A DNA stretch of 51,657 nucleotides. It comes from Minwuia thermotolerans (GTDB taxonomy: Bacteria > Pseudomonadota > Alphaproteobacteria > Minwuiales > Minwuiaceae). Below are positions 8,545 through 16,837 of this stretch, piece after piece. The notes beneath the pieces were generated by a model. It was not told the origin of the DNA. It was given only the letters and a program-made list of their open reading frames with translations, and did not search any database. The translations under genes were made by a program, and so were the position numbers. The stretch is from positions 7,501-59,157 of the forward strand of contig NZ_PIGG01000020.1 in assembly GCF_002924445.1 (NCBI RefSeq), written 5' to 3'. Each line of letters starts with the position of its first letter. Position 1 is the first letter of the stretch.

Positions 8545-9680
8545 CGCAGGCGCTGACCGAGGATCAGCTCGCCTTTCAGGATGCCGCGCGCAGCTTCGCG
8601 GACGCCGAGATGGCGCCCCATGCCGCGAAATGGGACGCGGAGAAGATCTTTCCCGAGGACACGCTGCGCCAGGCGGCGGCGCTCGGCTTCGCCGGCATCT
8701 ATGTCGGCGAGGCGCATGGCGGCTCGGCGCTGACCCGCCTGGACGCCGCCATCATCTTCGAGGAACTGGCCGCCGGCTGCACATCGACCGCCGCCTATAT
8801 CTCGATCCACAACATGGCCGCCTGGATGATCGACCGCTTCGGCGGCGATGCGGTGCGGGAGAAATTCCTGCCGAAGCTCTGCACCATGGAGCACTTCGCC
8901 AGCTACTGCCTGACGGAGCCGGGCGCGGGCTCCGACGCCGCCAGCCTCAAGACGAAGGCGGTGCGCGAGGGCGACGAGTACGTCATCAACGGCGCCAAGG
9001 CATTCATCTCCGGCGGCGGCCGCGCCGACGTCTACGTCACCATGGTCCGCACCGGCGAAGAGGGCGCGGGCGGGGTCACCTGCCTTGCCATTCCGAAGGA
9101 CGCGCCCGGCATCAGCTTCGGGGCGCAGGAGCGCAAGATGGGCTGGAATTCCCAGCCGACGGCGATGGTGCTGTTCGACGACTGCCGCGTGCCGGTCGAG
9201 AACCGGGTCGGCGACGAGGGTCAGGGATTCCGCATCGCCATGGCGGGCCTGGACGGCGGGCGGATCAACATCGGCGCCTGCTCGCTCGGCGCGGCACGCG
9301 CCTGCCTGGAACGGACGGTCGACTACGTGAAGGACCGCAAGCAGTTCGGCCGCGCCATCGCCGATTTCCAGAATACGCAGTTCCGGCTGGCCGACATGGC
9401 GACCGAGCTGGAAGCTGCGCGCTACATGATCCGCGGCGCCGCCGCGAAGCTGGACGCCGACGCGCCCGACAAGACCCAGGCCTGCGCCATGGCCAAGCGC
9501 TTCGCCACCGACGCGGGCTTCGACATCTGCAATCAGGCCCTGCAGCTGCACGGCGGCTACGGATACCTGATGGACCATCCGATCGAGCGCTATCTGCGCG
9601 ACTGCCGCGTCCACCAGATCCTGGAAGGCACCAACGAGATCATGCGCGTGGTGATCAGCCGGAAACTGCTCGCGGACTGA
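8541..9680 (+). CDS. Acyl-CoA dehydrogenase (isobutyryl-CoA dehydrogenase-like)
   Basis: FAD enzyme that introduces a 2,3-double bond into an acyl-CoA. It has the full 379-residue length, the CLTEPGAGSDAAS flavin/substrate motif, a GGYGYL segment, and YLRDCRVHQILEGTNEI with the catalytic Glu at about residue 362. The presence of a 3-hydroxyisobutyryl-CoA hydrolase downstream suggests the branched-chain (valine) substrate isobutyryl-CoA, as in ACAD8; this is inference from context. The ATG overlaps the DUF1194 stop by four bases. Confidence 0.85.
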   Translation: MTQALTEDQLAFQDAARSFADAEMAPHAAKWDAEKIFPEDTLRQAAALGFAGIYVGEAHGGSALTRLDAAIIFEELAAGCTSTAAYISIHNMAAWMIDRFGGDAVREKFLPKLCTMEHFASYCLTEPGAGSDAASLKTKAVREGDEYVINGAKAFISGGGRADVYVTMVRTGEEGAGGVTCLAIPKDAPGISFGAQERKMGWNSQPTAMVLFDDCRVPVENRVGDEGQGFRIAMAGLDGGRINIGACSLGAARACLERTVDYVKDRKQFGRAIADFQNTQFRLADMATELEAARYMIRGAAAKLDADAPDKTQACAMAKRFATDAGFDICNQALQLHGGYGYLMDHPIERYLRDCRVHQILEGTNEIMRVVISRKLLAD

Positions 9681-9698
9681 CGGCCGCAGCCTCCGGAC

Positions 9699-9786
9699 GT
9701 CACCCCCGCCTTGTACGGGGGTCCGGAAACGGCGTCGCCGGCGGCACTTCATCAAACCGGATGCCCGCGCGGGGGGCGGGCATGAC
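9699..9786 (-). repeat. Paired-hairpin intergenic repeat, copy 1 (reverse orientation)
   Basis: Two imperfect palindromes (9699-9726 and 9757-9786) face each other around a 30-base core. The outer ends begin GTCAC and end CATGAC, the inner ends both carry CCGG, and each arm folds on itself (CCCCCG/CGGGGG and GCCCGC/GCGGGC). The arms are also inverted copies of one another. It matches the elements at 44424 and 49454 but lies the other way round. It sits between the dehydrogenase and hydrolase genes, so any shared transcript would carry it. It resembles BIME/REP or small MITE-type elements; no transposase is nearby. Confidence 0.8.
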
Positions 9787-9802
9787 AACCAGGGGCGAAC
9801 AC

Positions 9803-10858
9803 ATGACCGATACGGATGACGAGATCGTCTTCGGGCGCAAGGGCGCGCTGGGCACCATCCTGCTGAACCGGCCGAAGGCGCTGAACGCCCTGACCCACGA
9901 AATGGTCGTGGCGATGCATCCGCAGATCCGGGGCTGGGCGAAGGACGACGGCGTGAAGGCGGTGCTGATCCAGGGCGCCGGCGAGAAGGCCTTCTGCGCC
10001 GGCGGCGATATCCGCAAGCTCTACGACGAAGGCCGCGCCGGCGGACAATATCCGTACGACTTCTACCACGACGAATACCGCCTCAACGCCGACATCCACT
10101 ACTACCCCAAGCCGTGGATCAGCTTTCTGAACGGCATCGTCATGGGCGGCGGCTGCGGCGTGTCGATTCCCGGCAGCCACCGTATCGCCACCGAGAACAT
10201 CATGTTCGCCATGCCGGAAACCGGGATCGGCCTGTTCCCCGACGTCGGCGGCTCCTTCTTCCTGTCGCGCTGCCCGGGCCGCGTCGGCGAGTATCTGGCG
10301 CTGACCGGCGCGCGGCTGAAGGCCGCCGACTGCCTCTACGCCGGCGTCGCAGACCACTACGTGCCGGCGGCGAAGCTGGAGGCGCTGGCCACGGCGCTGG
10401 AAGGCACCGACGGCAGCCACGAGCACGTCGGCGCCACCATCGCCGGCTTCGTCGAGGACGCGGGCGCCGCGCCGCTGGCCGAGGTCCGCGACGTGATCGA
10501 CCGCTGCTTCGCCGGCGCGACTGTGGAGGAGATCGTCGCCGCGCTGGAGTCGGAAGGCGGCGAATGGGCGGCGAAGCAGGCGAAGACCATCCGCACCAAG
10601 TCGCCCACCTCCAGCAAGGTGGCGCTGCGCCAGGTGCGCGAGGGCGCCCGCCGCGACTTCCGCGACTGCATGGTCATGGAATGGCGCATGGTGAACCGCA
10701 TCATCGCGGGCCACGACTTCTACGAGGGCACGCGTGCCACGGTGGTCGACAAGGACCAGTCGCCGAAATGGGATCCGCCGACGCTGGAGGGCGTAACCGA
10801 TGCGGATGTGGACGCCTATTTCGCACCGCTGGAGAAGGGCGATCTGACCTTCGACTGA
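9803..10858 (+). CDS. 3-hydroxyisobutyryl-CoA hydrolase (enoyl-CoA hydratase/isomerase superfamily)
   Basis: Crotonase-fold thioesterase of valine breakdown releasing 3-hydroxyisobutyrate and CoA. Oxyanion-hole segments are AGGDI (66-70) and GIVMGGGCG (111-119). The HIBCH-type active-site pair lies in PETGIGLFPDVGG (E139 and D147). The length of 351 residues and the C-terminal extension fit HIBCH and not a plain enoyl-CoA hydratase. The start at ATG 9803 follows AGGGG and the repeat. Together with the upstream acyl-CoA dehydrogenase it gives two valine-pathway steps; the 3-hydroxyisobutyrate dehydrogenase and hydratase are not in the window. Confidence 0.88.
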   Translation: MTDTDDEIVFGRKGALGTILLNRPKALNALTHEMVVAMHPQIRGWAKDDGVKAVLIQGAGEKAFCAGGDIRKLYDEGRAGGQYPYDFYHDEYRLNADIHYYPKPWISFLNGIVMGGGCGVSIPGSHRIATENIMFAMPETGIGLFPDVGGSFFLSRCPGRVGEYLALTGARLKAADCLYAGVADHYVPAAKLEALATALEGTDGSHEHVGATIAGFVEDAGAAPLAEVRDVIDRCFAGATVEEIVAALESEGGEWAAKQAKTIRTKSPTSSKVALRQVREGARRDFRDCMVMEWRMVNRIIAGHDFYEGTRATVVDKDQSPKWDPPTLEGVTDADVDAYFAPLEKGDLTFD

Positions 10859-10889
10859 AGAACGGCAGGGCCGGATTCCCGGCCGCCGT

Positions 10890-11330
10890 CTACCCGGCTG
10901 TGTTCGTGGCCGATCTGACCTTCGCCAGCACCTCTTCGCACTGCGCCGAGGTCTCTGCGATCCAGGCCCCCGCGGTGCCGTCCGCGCGCCGCGCCGCCAG
11001 TTCCTCCGCCAGGCGCTCGCGGCGCCAGGGCACGCCGTCCCAGCCTTCCTCGCGCGTCTGCAGCCGCGCCAGTTCCGCCGCGGTCGCCAGCAGCCTGGCC
11101 TGGCCGGCGTTCAGCTCGGCGCGATCCCCGGACCCGGCCTCCGCGGCCATGAGCCCGTGGAAGGCCGCGCAACGCTCCAGTTCGTGCACCGGGGCGACGA
11201 TCTCCGGTTTCGGCTTGCCGAGAACCGTGTGACCCAGCGTCGAGCGCAGCCGGCCATCAGGCCCGGTCGAGCAGGCCGTGAGCGCCAGCGCCAGGGCCGG
11301 CAACATCCAGGACAGGCGTCGCATGATCAT
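10890..11330 (-). CDS. Small predicted lipoprotein, paralogue of the next gene
   Basis: No family recognised. The 146-residue product has a basic start, hydrophobic stretch and lipobox LTAC with the lipidated Cys at C20, so it should be anchored to a membrane facing the periplasm. The mature part is mostly charged and Ala-rich and carries two further cysteines, C54 (LERCAAF) and C131 (AQCEE), that could pair. It shares LERCAAF, a LLATxAxxxRLxT segment and the late Cys with the 138-residue protein at 11436-11852, so the two arose by duplication. GGAG lies six bases before the ATG. Confidence 0.65.
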   Translation of the reverse strand: MIMRRLSWMLPALALALTACSTGPDGRLRSTLGHTVLGKPKPEIVAPVHELERCAAFHGLMAAEAGSGDRAELNAGQARLLATAAELARLQTREEGWDGVPWRRERLAEELAARRADGTAGAWIAETSAQCEEVLAKVRSATNTAG

Positions 11331-11435
11331 TCTCGTCTCCGGTCAGCGGTCGGAAATGCTGCATCCGAATCTGGGACGTGCGCGCCCCGGGCGCAATCGG
11401 AACCGCCCGTCCGTCTGCGTCGAAGGGCGGCCCGT

Positions 11436-11852
11436 TCAGTCCGCCGCGGCCCGTATCGCCACATCGCATGCGTCGATGCGGCCGGAAACCCACTGGCGGG
11501 CCTCTCCGGCCGGCGTGTCCGGCGCGAGGGCCTGTTCCAGCTCCGCCGAGAGCCGCGTGTAGTGCCGCTCGAGCGCCGGCGGTTCGGTATGGTCGGTCTT
11601 CAGCCGCTCCACATCGGCCGTGGTGGCCAGCAATTCCGACTGGTTCCGGTACATCAGGCCGAGCTGGCGCGACTCCTCGGTATCGCCGCCCAGCCGCGTC
11701 GCGTTCTCGGACATCACGCGGAAGAAGGCCGCGCAGCGTTCCAGATCCGCCCGGGAGCCCGGCGCCGCCTCGACGTTCGCTGCCGCGCCGCCGTGAATAG
11801 CCAGGCCCGCCGCGAACGCCAGCGGAATGGCCAACTGTTTGTAGCGTCTCAT
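11436..11852 (-). CDS. Small secreted protein, paralogue of the adjacent lipoprotein
   Basis: No family recognised. The 138-residue product has an N-terminal signal peptide (about residues 1-25) without a lipobox. It has cysteines at C40 (LERCAAFF) and C129 (DACDVA), the same arrangement as in the neighbouring lipoprotein. The region SELLATTADVERLKT matches ARLLATAAELARLQT of that protein. GGGAGA lies about eight bases before the ATG. It is upstream of the lipoprotein on the same strand with a 105-base gap. It is presumably periplasmic, and a disulphide is likely. Confidence 0.65.
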   Translation of the reverse strand: MRRYKQLAIPLAFAAGLAIHGGAAANVEAAPGSRADLERCAAFFRVMSENATRLGGDTEESRQLGLMYRNQSELLATTADVERLKTDHTEPPALERHYTRLSAELEQALAPDTPAGEARQWVSGRIDACDVAIRAAAD

Positions 11853-11955
11853 TTTTCGCTCTCCCGTGTTGTTGTTCTCGTTCGTTCGGGGTCCATAGAT
11901 TGATCTGGGTGTTGCGCCGGCGGCGGCAATCGCAGTGGCCAGCTTGTCCCCGAAA

Positions 11956-11979
11956 GGTCACGCTCGCCGCGATGTGACC
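11956..11979. promoter_or_regulatory. Dyad GGTCAC-N12-GTGACC in a divergent intergenic region
   Basis: A 6-bp perfect inverted repeat with a 12-base spacer lies between the divergently read secreted-protein gene (start 11852) and the PPOX-like gene (start 12054). Its size and position would suit a dimeric repressor or activator, but no regulator is adjacent and a dyad this short can occur by chance. Confidence 0.25.
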
Positions 11980-12053
11980 GGCCGAGGCTCCGGCTTCCGC
12001 TCCACCGCCCTAGATCATGCCTCCGACGGTCAAGCAGGAAGAGGACGGGCCCC

Positions 12054-12668
<615 letters not shown>

Positions 12669-12754
12669 GAGCGGCCGCTTTCGCCGGACTCGCGCCACCG
12701 TCGCCGAGGGCCTATGCTTTCCACACAAGCCGTTTGTCATTGGGGAGGACGATC

Positions 12755-13567
12755 ATGGCCGACACCGCACCTGCCAAGGCCTGGGAAGACATCACCGAGC
12801 CCGAAAGCTATGACTGGAACGCCATTCTGGACGGGCTGAACACCTATCTGCGCCTGCGCACCACGCCGATCGGCATGAAGCTGTTCGAGACCGTCGAGGA
12901 GATGGAGGCGATCAAGCGCATCCGCCGCCCGGGCTCGATCCACACCACCGACCAGATCGTCGGCCAGGCGTCCCGTCTTGGCTGGACCGTCGGCATCACC
13001 GTCGAGGACCTGGTCGGCGCCCAGTGCGGCGCGGTCATCGGCCTGCATCCGCAGGACGATGAATGGCTGGGCGGCGAGCGCATGAAGGGCGTCTGGTACG
13101 AGACCGAAACCGACACCGCGGCCCACCAGGCGGCGATGGAAGTAGTGCCCTATGGCCGCTACAAGGCGATGGCCGTCTCGCCGCTGGCCGCCGGCCGGCT
13201 CGACCCGCCGGACATCGCGCTGATCTACGCCACGCCGGCGCAGATGATCCTGTTCATCAACGGCCTGCAATGGGCCGGCTACCGCAAGCTGGAATGGGGC
13301 TGCGTCGGCGAGAGTTCCTGCGCCGACAGCTGGGGCCGGGCGCTCAAGACCCGCGAGCCGAGCCTGTCCATCCCCTGCTTCGCGGAGCGGCGCTATGGCG
13401 GGGTGATGGAGGATGAACTGCTGATGGCCATCCCGCCGAAATTCCTGCCCAAGGTGATCGAGGGACTGGGCCACCTGTCGGCCAACGGCCTGCGCTATCC
13501 GATTCCGCCCTACGGCATCCAGTCGGACGCCCGCGCCGGCCTCGGCGCCTCCTACAGCGACAAGTAA
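12755..13567 (+). CDS. DUF169 family protein
   Basis: The 270-residue product begins, after a short leader, with LNTYLRLRTTPIGMKLFETVEEME, the characteristic opening of DUF169 proteins. Later it has cysteine-containing segments (DLVGAQCGAVIGL, EWGCVGESSCAD, SIPCFAERRYGG) and a PPKFLPKVIEGL tail typical of the family. Its function is not established; related proteins are often found near redox enzymes. GGGGAGG lies seven bases before the ATG at 12755. It reads forward and converges with the luciferase-like gene. Confidence 0.75.
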   Translation: MADTAPAKAWEDITEPESYDWNAILDGLNTYLRLRTTPIGMKLFETVEEMEAIKRIRRPGSIHTTDQIVGQASRLGWTVGITVEDLVGAQCGAVIGLHPQDDEWLGGERMKGVWYETETDTAAHQAAMEVVPYGRYKAMAVSPLAAGRLDPPDIALIYATPAQMILFINGLQWAGYRKLEWGCVGESSCADSWGRALKTREPSLSIPCFAERRYGGVMEDELLMAIPPKFLPKVIEGLGHLSANGLRYPIPPYGIQSDARAGLGASYSDK

Positions 13568-13578
13568 CCGCCGCGCCG

Positions 13579-13607
13579 CCGCCGGGCTTCAGCCACAGGC
13601 CCGGCGG
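13579..13607. terminator. Possible bidirectional hairpin between convergent genes
   Basis: CCGCCGGGC and GCCCGGCGG form a perfect 9-bp stem around an 11-base loop. It spans the junction of the DUF169 gene (ends 13567) and the luciferase-like gene (ends 13589). No T-run follows on either strand, so it may slow transcription or be an accidental GC palindrome. Confidence 0.3.
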
Positions 13608-14509
13608 ATCGCGCCGTGCAGTTTCTCCAGTTCGTCGGCCATGGCGTCGACGCTGCGCGCCCCGGCCTGGAAGATCGCCGTGGCGTTCAGCGCCACCGCG
13701 CCGAAGCCCATGTCTTTCAGTTCGGCGGCGCGGGCAGCGACCCGTTCGTGGTCGGCATAGAACGCCTTGCCGGCGTCATCGCCTTCTCTGGGCGGCGGCG
13801 CGATCATGGACTGGAAGCCGAGCTTCGCCGGGTCGCGGCCCGCCTTCACCGCCGCTTCCCGGATCCGGTCCATGGCGCTTGCGGCATAGGCGGCGTCCGT
13901 CACCCGGCTGGCCAGCCAGCCGTCGCCGACCCGGCCCACTCGGCGGAAGGCGGGGCCGGAATTGCCGCCGACCCACAGCGGCACGCCCGGCGCCTGCGGC
14001 GGCTTCGGCTCCATCGCCATCGCATTGACGGTGAAATGCCTGCCGCGGTGGTCGATGCGCTCATCGCGCCAGCAGGCGCGCACCAGGTCGATCGCCTCGT
14101 CCATCCGCTCGCCGCGGTCGGCATAGTCGAAGCCCAGCGCCTCGTACTCCGAAGGCTGCCAGCCGACGCCGACGCCGAGCCGCATGCGACCGCCCGACAG
14201 CGTGTCGATGGTGCTGATCTGCTTGGCGACCAGAACCGCATCGCGCTGCGGCAGCACGAGGACCTCGGTGCCCAGGCCGACCCGCTCGGTCAGCGCCGCC
14301 AGATGCGCCGCCAGGGTCAGCGCCTCCAGGATCGGCATCTTCGCCGGATAGGGCGACGGTTCGCGGCCCTCGACAGGATAGCCCATGACGACATGGTCGA
14401 AGATGTCGATGCGGTCATAGCCGATGCGCTCGATGGCCCTGGCCATGCGGGCGACGCCTTCGGGGCCCTCGCGGTAGGCGATGGACGGGAATTCGACGGT
14501 CAGTTCCAT
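13589..14509 (-). CDS. LLM-class (luciferase-like) flavin/F420-dependent oxidoreductase
   Basis: TIM-barrel oxidoreductase of 306 residues. Segments typical of this class are DHVVMGYP, LAALTERVGLGTEVLVLPQRDAVLVAKQ-type strand 4, STIDTLSGGRMRLGVGVGW (the STLDxLSxGRxxLGVGxGW signature) and PLWVGGNSGPAFRR. It resembles the TIGR03619 F420-dependent subgroup, though FMN cannot be excluded from sequence alone. It diverges from the lutC-like gene and converges on DUF169. Substrate unknown. Confidence 0.82.
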   Translation of the reverse strand: MELTVEFPSIAYREGPEGVARMARAIERIGYDRIDIFDHVVMGYPVEGREPSPYPAKMPILEALTLAAHLAALTERVGLGTEVLVLPQRDAVLVAKQISTIDTLSGGRMRLGVGVGWQPSEYEALGFDYADRGERMDEAIDLVRACWRDERIDHRGRHFTVNAMAMEPKPPQAPGVPLWVGGNSGPAFRRVGRVGDGWLASRVTDAAYAASAMDRIREAAVKAGRDPAKLGFQSMIAPPPREGDDAGKAFYADHERVAARAAELKDMGFGAVALNATAIFQAGARSVDAMADELEKLHGAIRRACG

Positions 14510-14615
14510 GCTTCACTCCTCCCTCATTGCCGTCATTGTTTCACGGCCCCGCCTTGCATGTCCGCCCCTTTTTGGCGGATACAGGCATGACATCGAGCCT
14601 GAAGGAGCCCCGACG

Positions 14616-15293
14616 ATGTCCAGCCGCGACCGGATCCTGAACAAGGTCCGCGACCGGGCCGCCGGTCTTCCCGGCCGCCAGGACCCGGAAACGCTCACCC
14701 GGCGCATGGCCGAACACCGCCCGGGCCTGATCCCGGCGCGCGCCGATCTGCCGGAGCCGGAGCGGCTGGCGCTGTTCCTCGCCAAGTGCGCCGAGCTCGG
14801 CGTCACCGTCGACCGGGTGGGCGCAGCCGAACTGGCGCCGGAAGCCATTGCCGGCTGGCTGAAACAGCACAACCTGCCGACGGAGCTGCGTCTCGCGCCC
14901 GCCGCCGAGGTGGCGGACCTGCCATGGGCGCGCGCGCCCATGCTGGACGTGGAGACCGGCGCCGCGGACATCGGGGATCAGGTTTCGGTAACCCCGGCGG
15001 CGGCGGCCATCGCCGAGACCGGCACCCTGGTCATGACTTCCGATCCCTCGACGCCGGCGACGCTCAACTTCGTGCCCGACAACCATGTCGTGGTACTGCG
15101 CCGCGGGCAGGTGGTGCGCGCCATGGAAGACGCCTTCGCAATGATCCGGGAACGGTTCGGCGAGGGCCGCATGCCGCGCACGGTCAACATGATCTCCGGC
15201 GCCTCGCGGACCGGCGACGTGGAGCAGAAGATCGTCATGGGCGCCCACGGGCCGCGGCGGCTGCACATCGTGCTGATCGACGACGGCGGGTGA
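14616..15293 (+). CDS. lutC: LutC/YkgG family protein (LUD domain)
   Basis: Single LUD-domain protein of 225 residues. TPAAAAIAETGTLVMTSD with a following LNFVPDNHVVVLRRGQVV matches the LutC core, and SGASRTGDVEQKIVMGAHGPRRLHIVLID is its usual ending. In the LutABC complex it takes part in L-lactate oxidation. Neither LutA nor the iron-sulphur LutB is present here, so it either works with subunits encoded elsewhere or has another role. The ATG at 14616 follows GAAGGAG. The gene ends four bases before smr, suggesting co-transcription. Confidence 0.8.
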   Translation: MSSRDRILNKVRDRAAGLPGRQDPETLTRRMAEHRPGLIPARADLPEPERLALFLAKCAELGVTVDRVGAAELAPEAIAGWLKQHNLPTELRLAPAAEVADLPWARAPMLDVETGAADIGDQVSVTPAAAAIAETGTLVMTSDPSTPATLNFVPDNHVVVLRRGQVVRAMEDAFAMIRERFGEGRMPRTVNMISGASRTGDVEQKIVMGAHGPRRLHIVLIDDGG

Positions 15294-15297
15294 GCGC

Positions 15298-15930
15298 ATG
15301 GCGCGCCGCAGAGGTCTCAGCGACGACGACCTGAAGCTCTGGCGGCTGGTCGCCCGGGAGATCGAGCCATCGCGCTCCACCGAGAAGCGGCTGAAGGCGG
15401 AGGCGCGCCGCGCAGCCGAAGCCGCCGCGGCGGCAAGCAAGCCGGCGGCGGCTCCTCCGAAGAAACCGCAACCCGCGAAACCGGCTCCGCAGCGGCGTGC
15501 GGCCCCCGCCCCAGCGCCGCCCGCGCCGCCGGAACGGCCGGCTGCGCCCGGTCGCGGCCGTCTCGCCGGCGTCGACCGGCGGACGGCGGAACGGCTGCGG
15601 CGCGGCCAGTACCCGATCGACGCGCGCCTCGACCTGCACGGCATGACCCAGGCCCAGGCGCATCAGACACTGGCCCTGTTCGTCCGCCAGTGCCACGCCG
15701 CCGGCAAGCGCTGCCTGCTGGTGATCACCGGCAAGGGCGGCCGCGTGCGCGAAAGCGCCGACGGTCCCTTCGTCAATCCGGAACCGCCGGGCATCCTGAA
15801 ACGCCGGGTGCCGGAATGGCTGAAACAGGCTGATCTGGCGCCGCTGGTGCTGGCGACGGCCGCGGCGACGCCCGGCCATGGCGGGCACGGCGCGCTCTAC
15901 GTGCTGCTGCGCCGGCGGCGGGAGCCGTGA
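15298..15930 (+). CDS. Smr/MutS2-type domain protein
   Basis: Stand-alone Smr domain protein of 210 residues. The first 100 residues are an Ala/Pro/Lys-rich, probably disordered linker. The Smr domain starts at LDLHGMTQAQAH and has the ITGKGG motif; the C-terminal HGGHGALYVLLRR strand is typical. Such proteins bind or nick DNA/RNA; LDLHG residues are implicated in nuclease activity in the family. It is preceded by lutC (4 bases) and overlaps the XRE regulator by four bases (GTGA). Confidence 0.88.
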   Translation: MARRRGLSDDDLKLWRLVAREIEPSRSTEKRLKAEARRAAEAAAAASKPAAAPPKKPQPAKPAPQRRAAPAPAPPAPPERPAAPGRGRLAGVDRRTAERLRRGQYPIDARLDLHGMTQAQAHQTLALFVRQCHAAGKRCLLVITGKGGRVRESADGPFVNPEPPGILKRRVPEWLKQADLAPLVLATAAATPGHGGHGALYVLLRRRREP

Positions 15931-16322
15931 CCCCTTTCGGCCAGAGGGTCCGGGAACTGCGCGAGGCGCGCGGCGTCTCGCTCCGCGCCATGGCCGGCGA
16001 GCTCGGCGTCACCCCGGCCTATCTTTCGGCCCTGGAGCACGGTCACCGCAGCCGGCCGAGCTGGGCGCTGGTGCAGCGGATCATCACCTATTTCAACCTG
16101 ATCTGGGACGACGCCGACGAACTGCAGGACCTCGCCCGCATCTCCCATCCCCGGATTGTCATCGACACCGCCGGCCTCAGCCCGGAGGCGACGCGCGTCG
16201 CCAACGAACTGGCGCTGCGCATCCGTACCCTGGAGGAGGCGCAACTGACCGAGATCGCCCAGTCACTGGGTCTGGAGGAGGGCCTCGATGGCGGCGAAGC
16301 CGGCGAAGGCGGGACCGAGTAA
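15927..16322 (+). CDS. XRE-family helix-turn-helix regulator
   Basis: DNA-binding protein of 131 residues. The N-terminal helix-turn-helix FGQRVRELREARGVSLRAMAGELGVTPAYLSALEHGHRSRPS (about residues 4-46) is a clear Cro/C1-type domain; the rest is a short dimerisation-like helical region. The GTG start overlaps the Smr stop. An Smr gene followed by this kind of XRE gene is common in alphaproteobacteria. Its last 60 bases overlap the 3' end of the convergent ThiE-like gene, an unusual antisense overlap. Target genes unknown. Confidence 0.85.
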   Translation: MTPFGQRVRELREARGVSLRAMAGELGVTPAYLSALEHGHRSRPSWALVQRIITYFNLIWDDADELQDLARISHPRIVIDTAGLSPEATRVANELALRIRTLEEAQLTEIAQSLGLEEGLDGGEAGEGGTE

Positions 16323-16817
16323 ACGCCAATTGCCCGGACCGACGCCGCCCATGGCGTAGACCGGCAACCCTGCGGCGCGCGCGATCGCCCGGGCGCGTTG
16401 CAGGCCCAGCGTCCGCCCGCCGGGATGGCTGGCGGTGGGAAAGACCGGGGACAGCAGCACGGCATCCGCCCGGACGCGTTCGGCGCGGCGGATGGCGGCG
16501 AGCGAATGCGCCGCCGCCGTGGTGAACCGCCAGGGCGCGATGCGGCCCACCTCGCGTTCGGCCAGATGCAGCCCGTCGGCGTCGACCGCCCGCGCCAGAT
16601 CGGGATCGTTGGCGATCAGCAGCATCTGGCCCCGCGCCGCCGTGACCTGCCGCAGGCGCTCCGCCCAGGCGCGCCGCTCCGGATGATCCCGGTCGCGCAG
16701 GATCACCGCCGCACCGGCCGGCAGGCGGGCCGCCGCCGCGGCCGGATCGGACAGCCGCGCGAGATCGGTCGGCATGATAACCTCGGGCAGGGGAATTCGG
16801 CTTGCGGTTCGGGACAC
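16263..16817 (-). CDS. Thiamine phosphate synthase/TenI-like TIM-barrel protein
   Basis: Thiamine-phosphate-synthase fold of about 184 residues: ADGLHLAE, DAVLLSPVFPTASHPGGRTLG (phosphate/pyrophosphate loop) and PVYAMGGVGPGNW (the family GGI motif) are visible. It is shorter than ThiE and lacks other thi genes nearby, so it may be a TenI-like or distinct member and not a true thiamine enzyme. The start is uncertain: the GTG at 16817 follows GAGG, a TTG at 16826 lies nine bases earlier. It diverges from yggS by about 20 bases and overlaps the XRE gene 3' end. Confidence 0.72.
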   Translation of the reverse strand: MSRTASRIPLPEVIMPTDLARLSDPAAAAARLPAGAAVILRDRDHPERRAWAERLRQVTAARGQMLLIANDPDLARAVDADGLHLAEREVGRIAPWRFTTAAAHSLAAIRRAERVRADAVLLSPVFPTASHPGGRTLGLQRARAIARAAGLPVYAMGGVGPGNWRLLGPAFAGFAAIEALLQTQ

Positions 16818-16837
16818 CGTCGTCAATCCTCGGGCGC

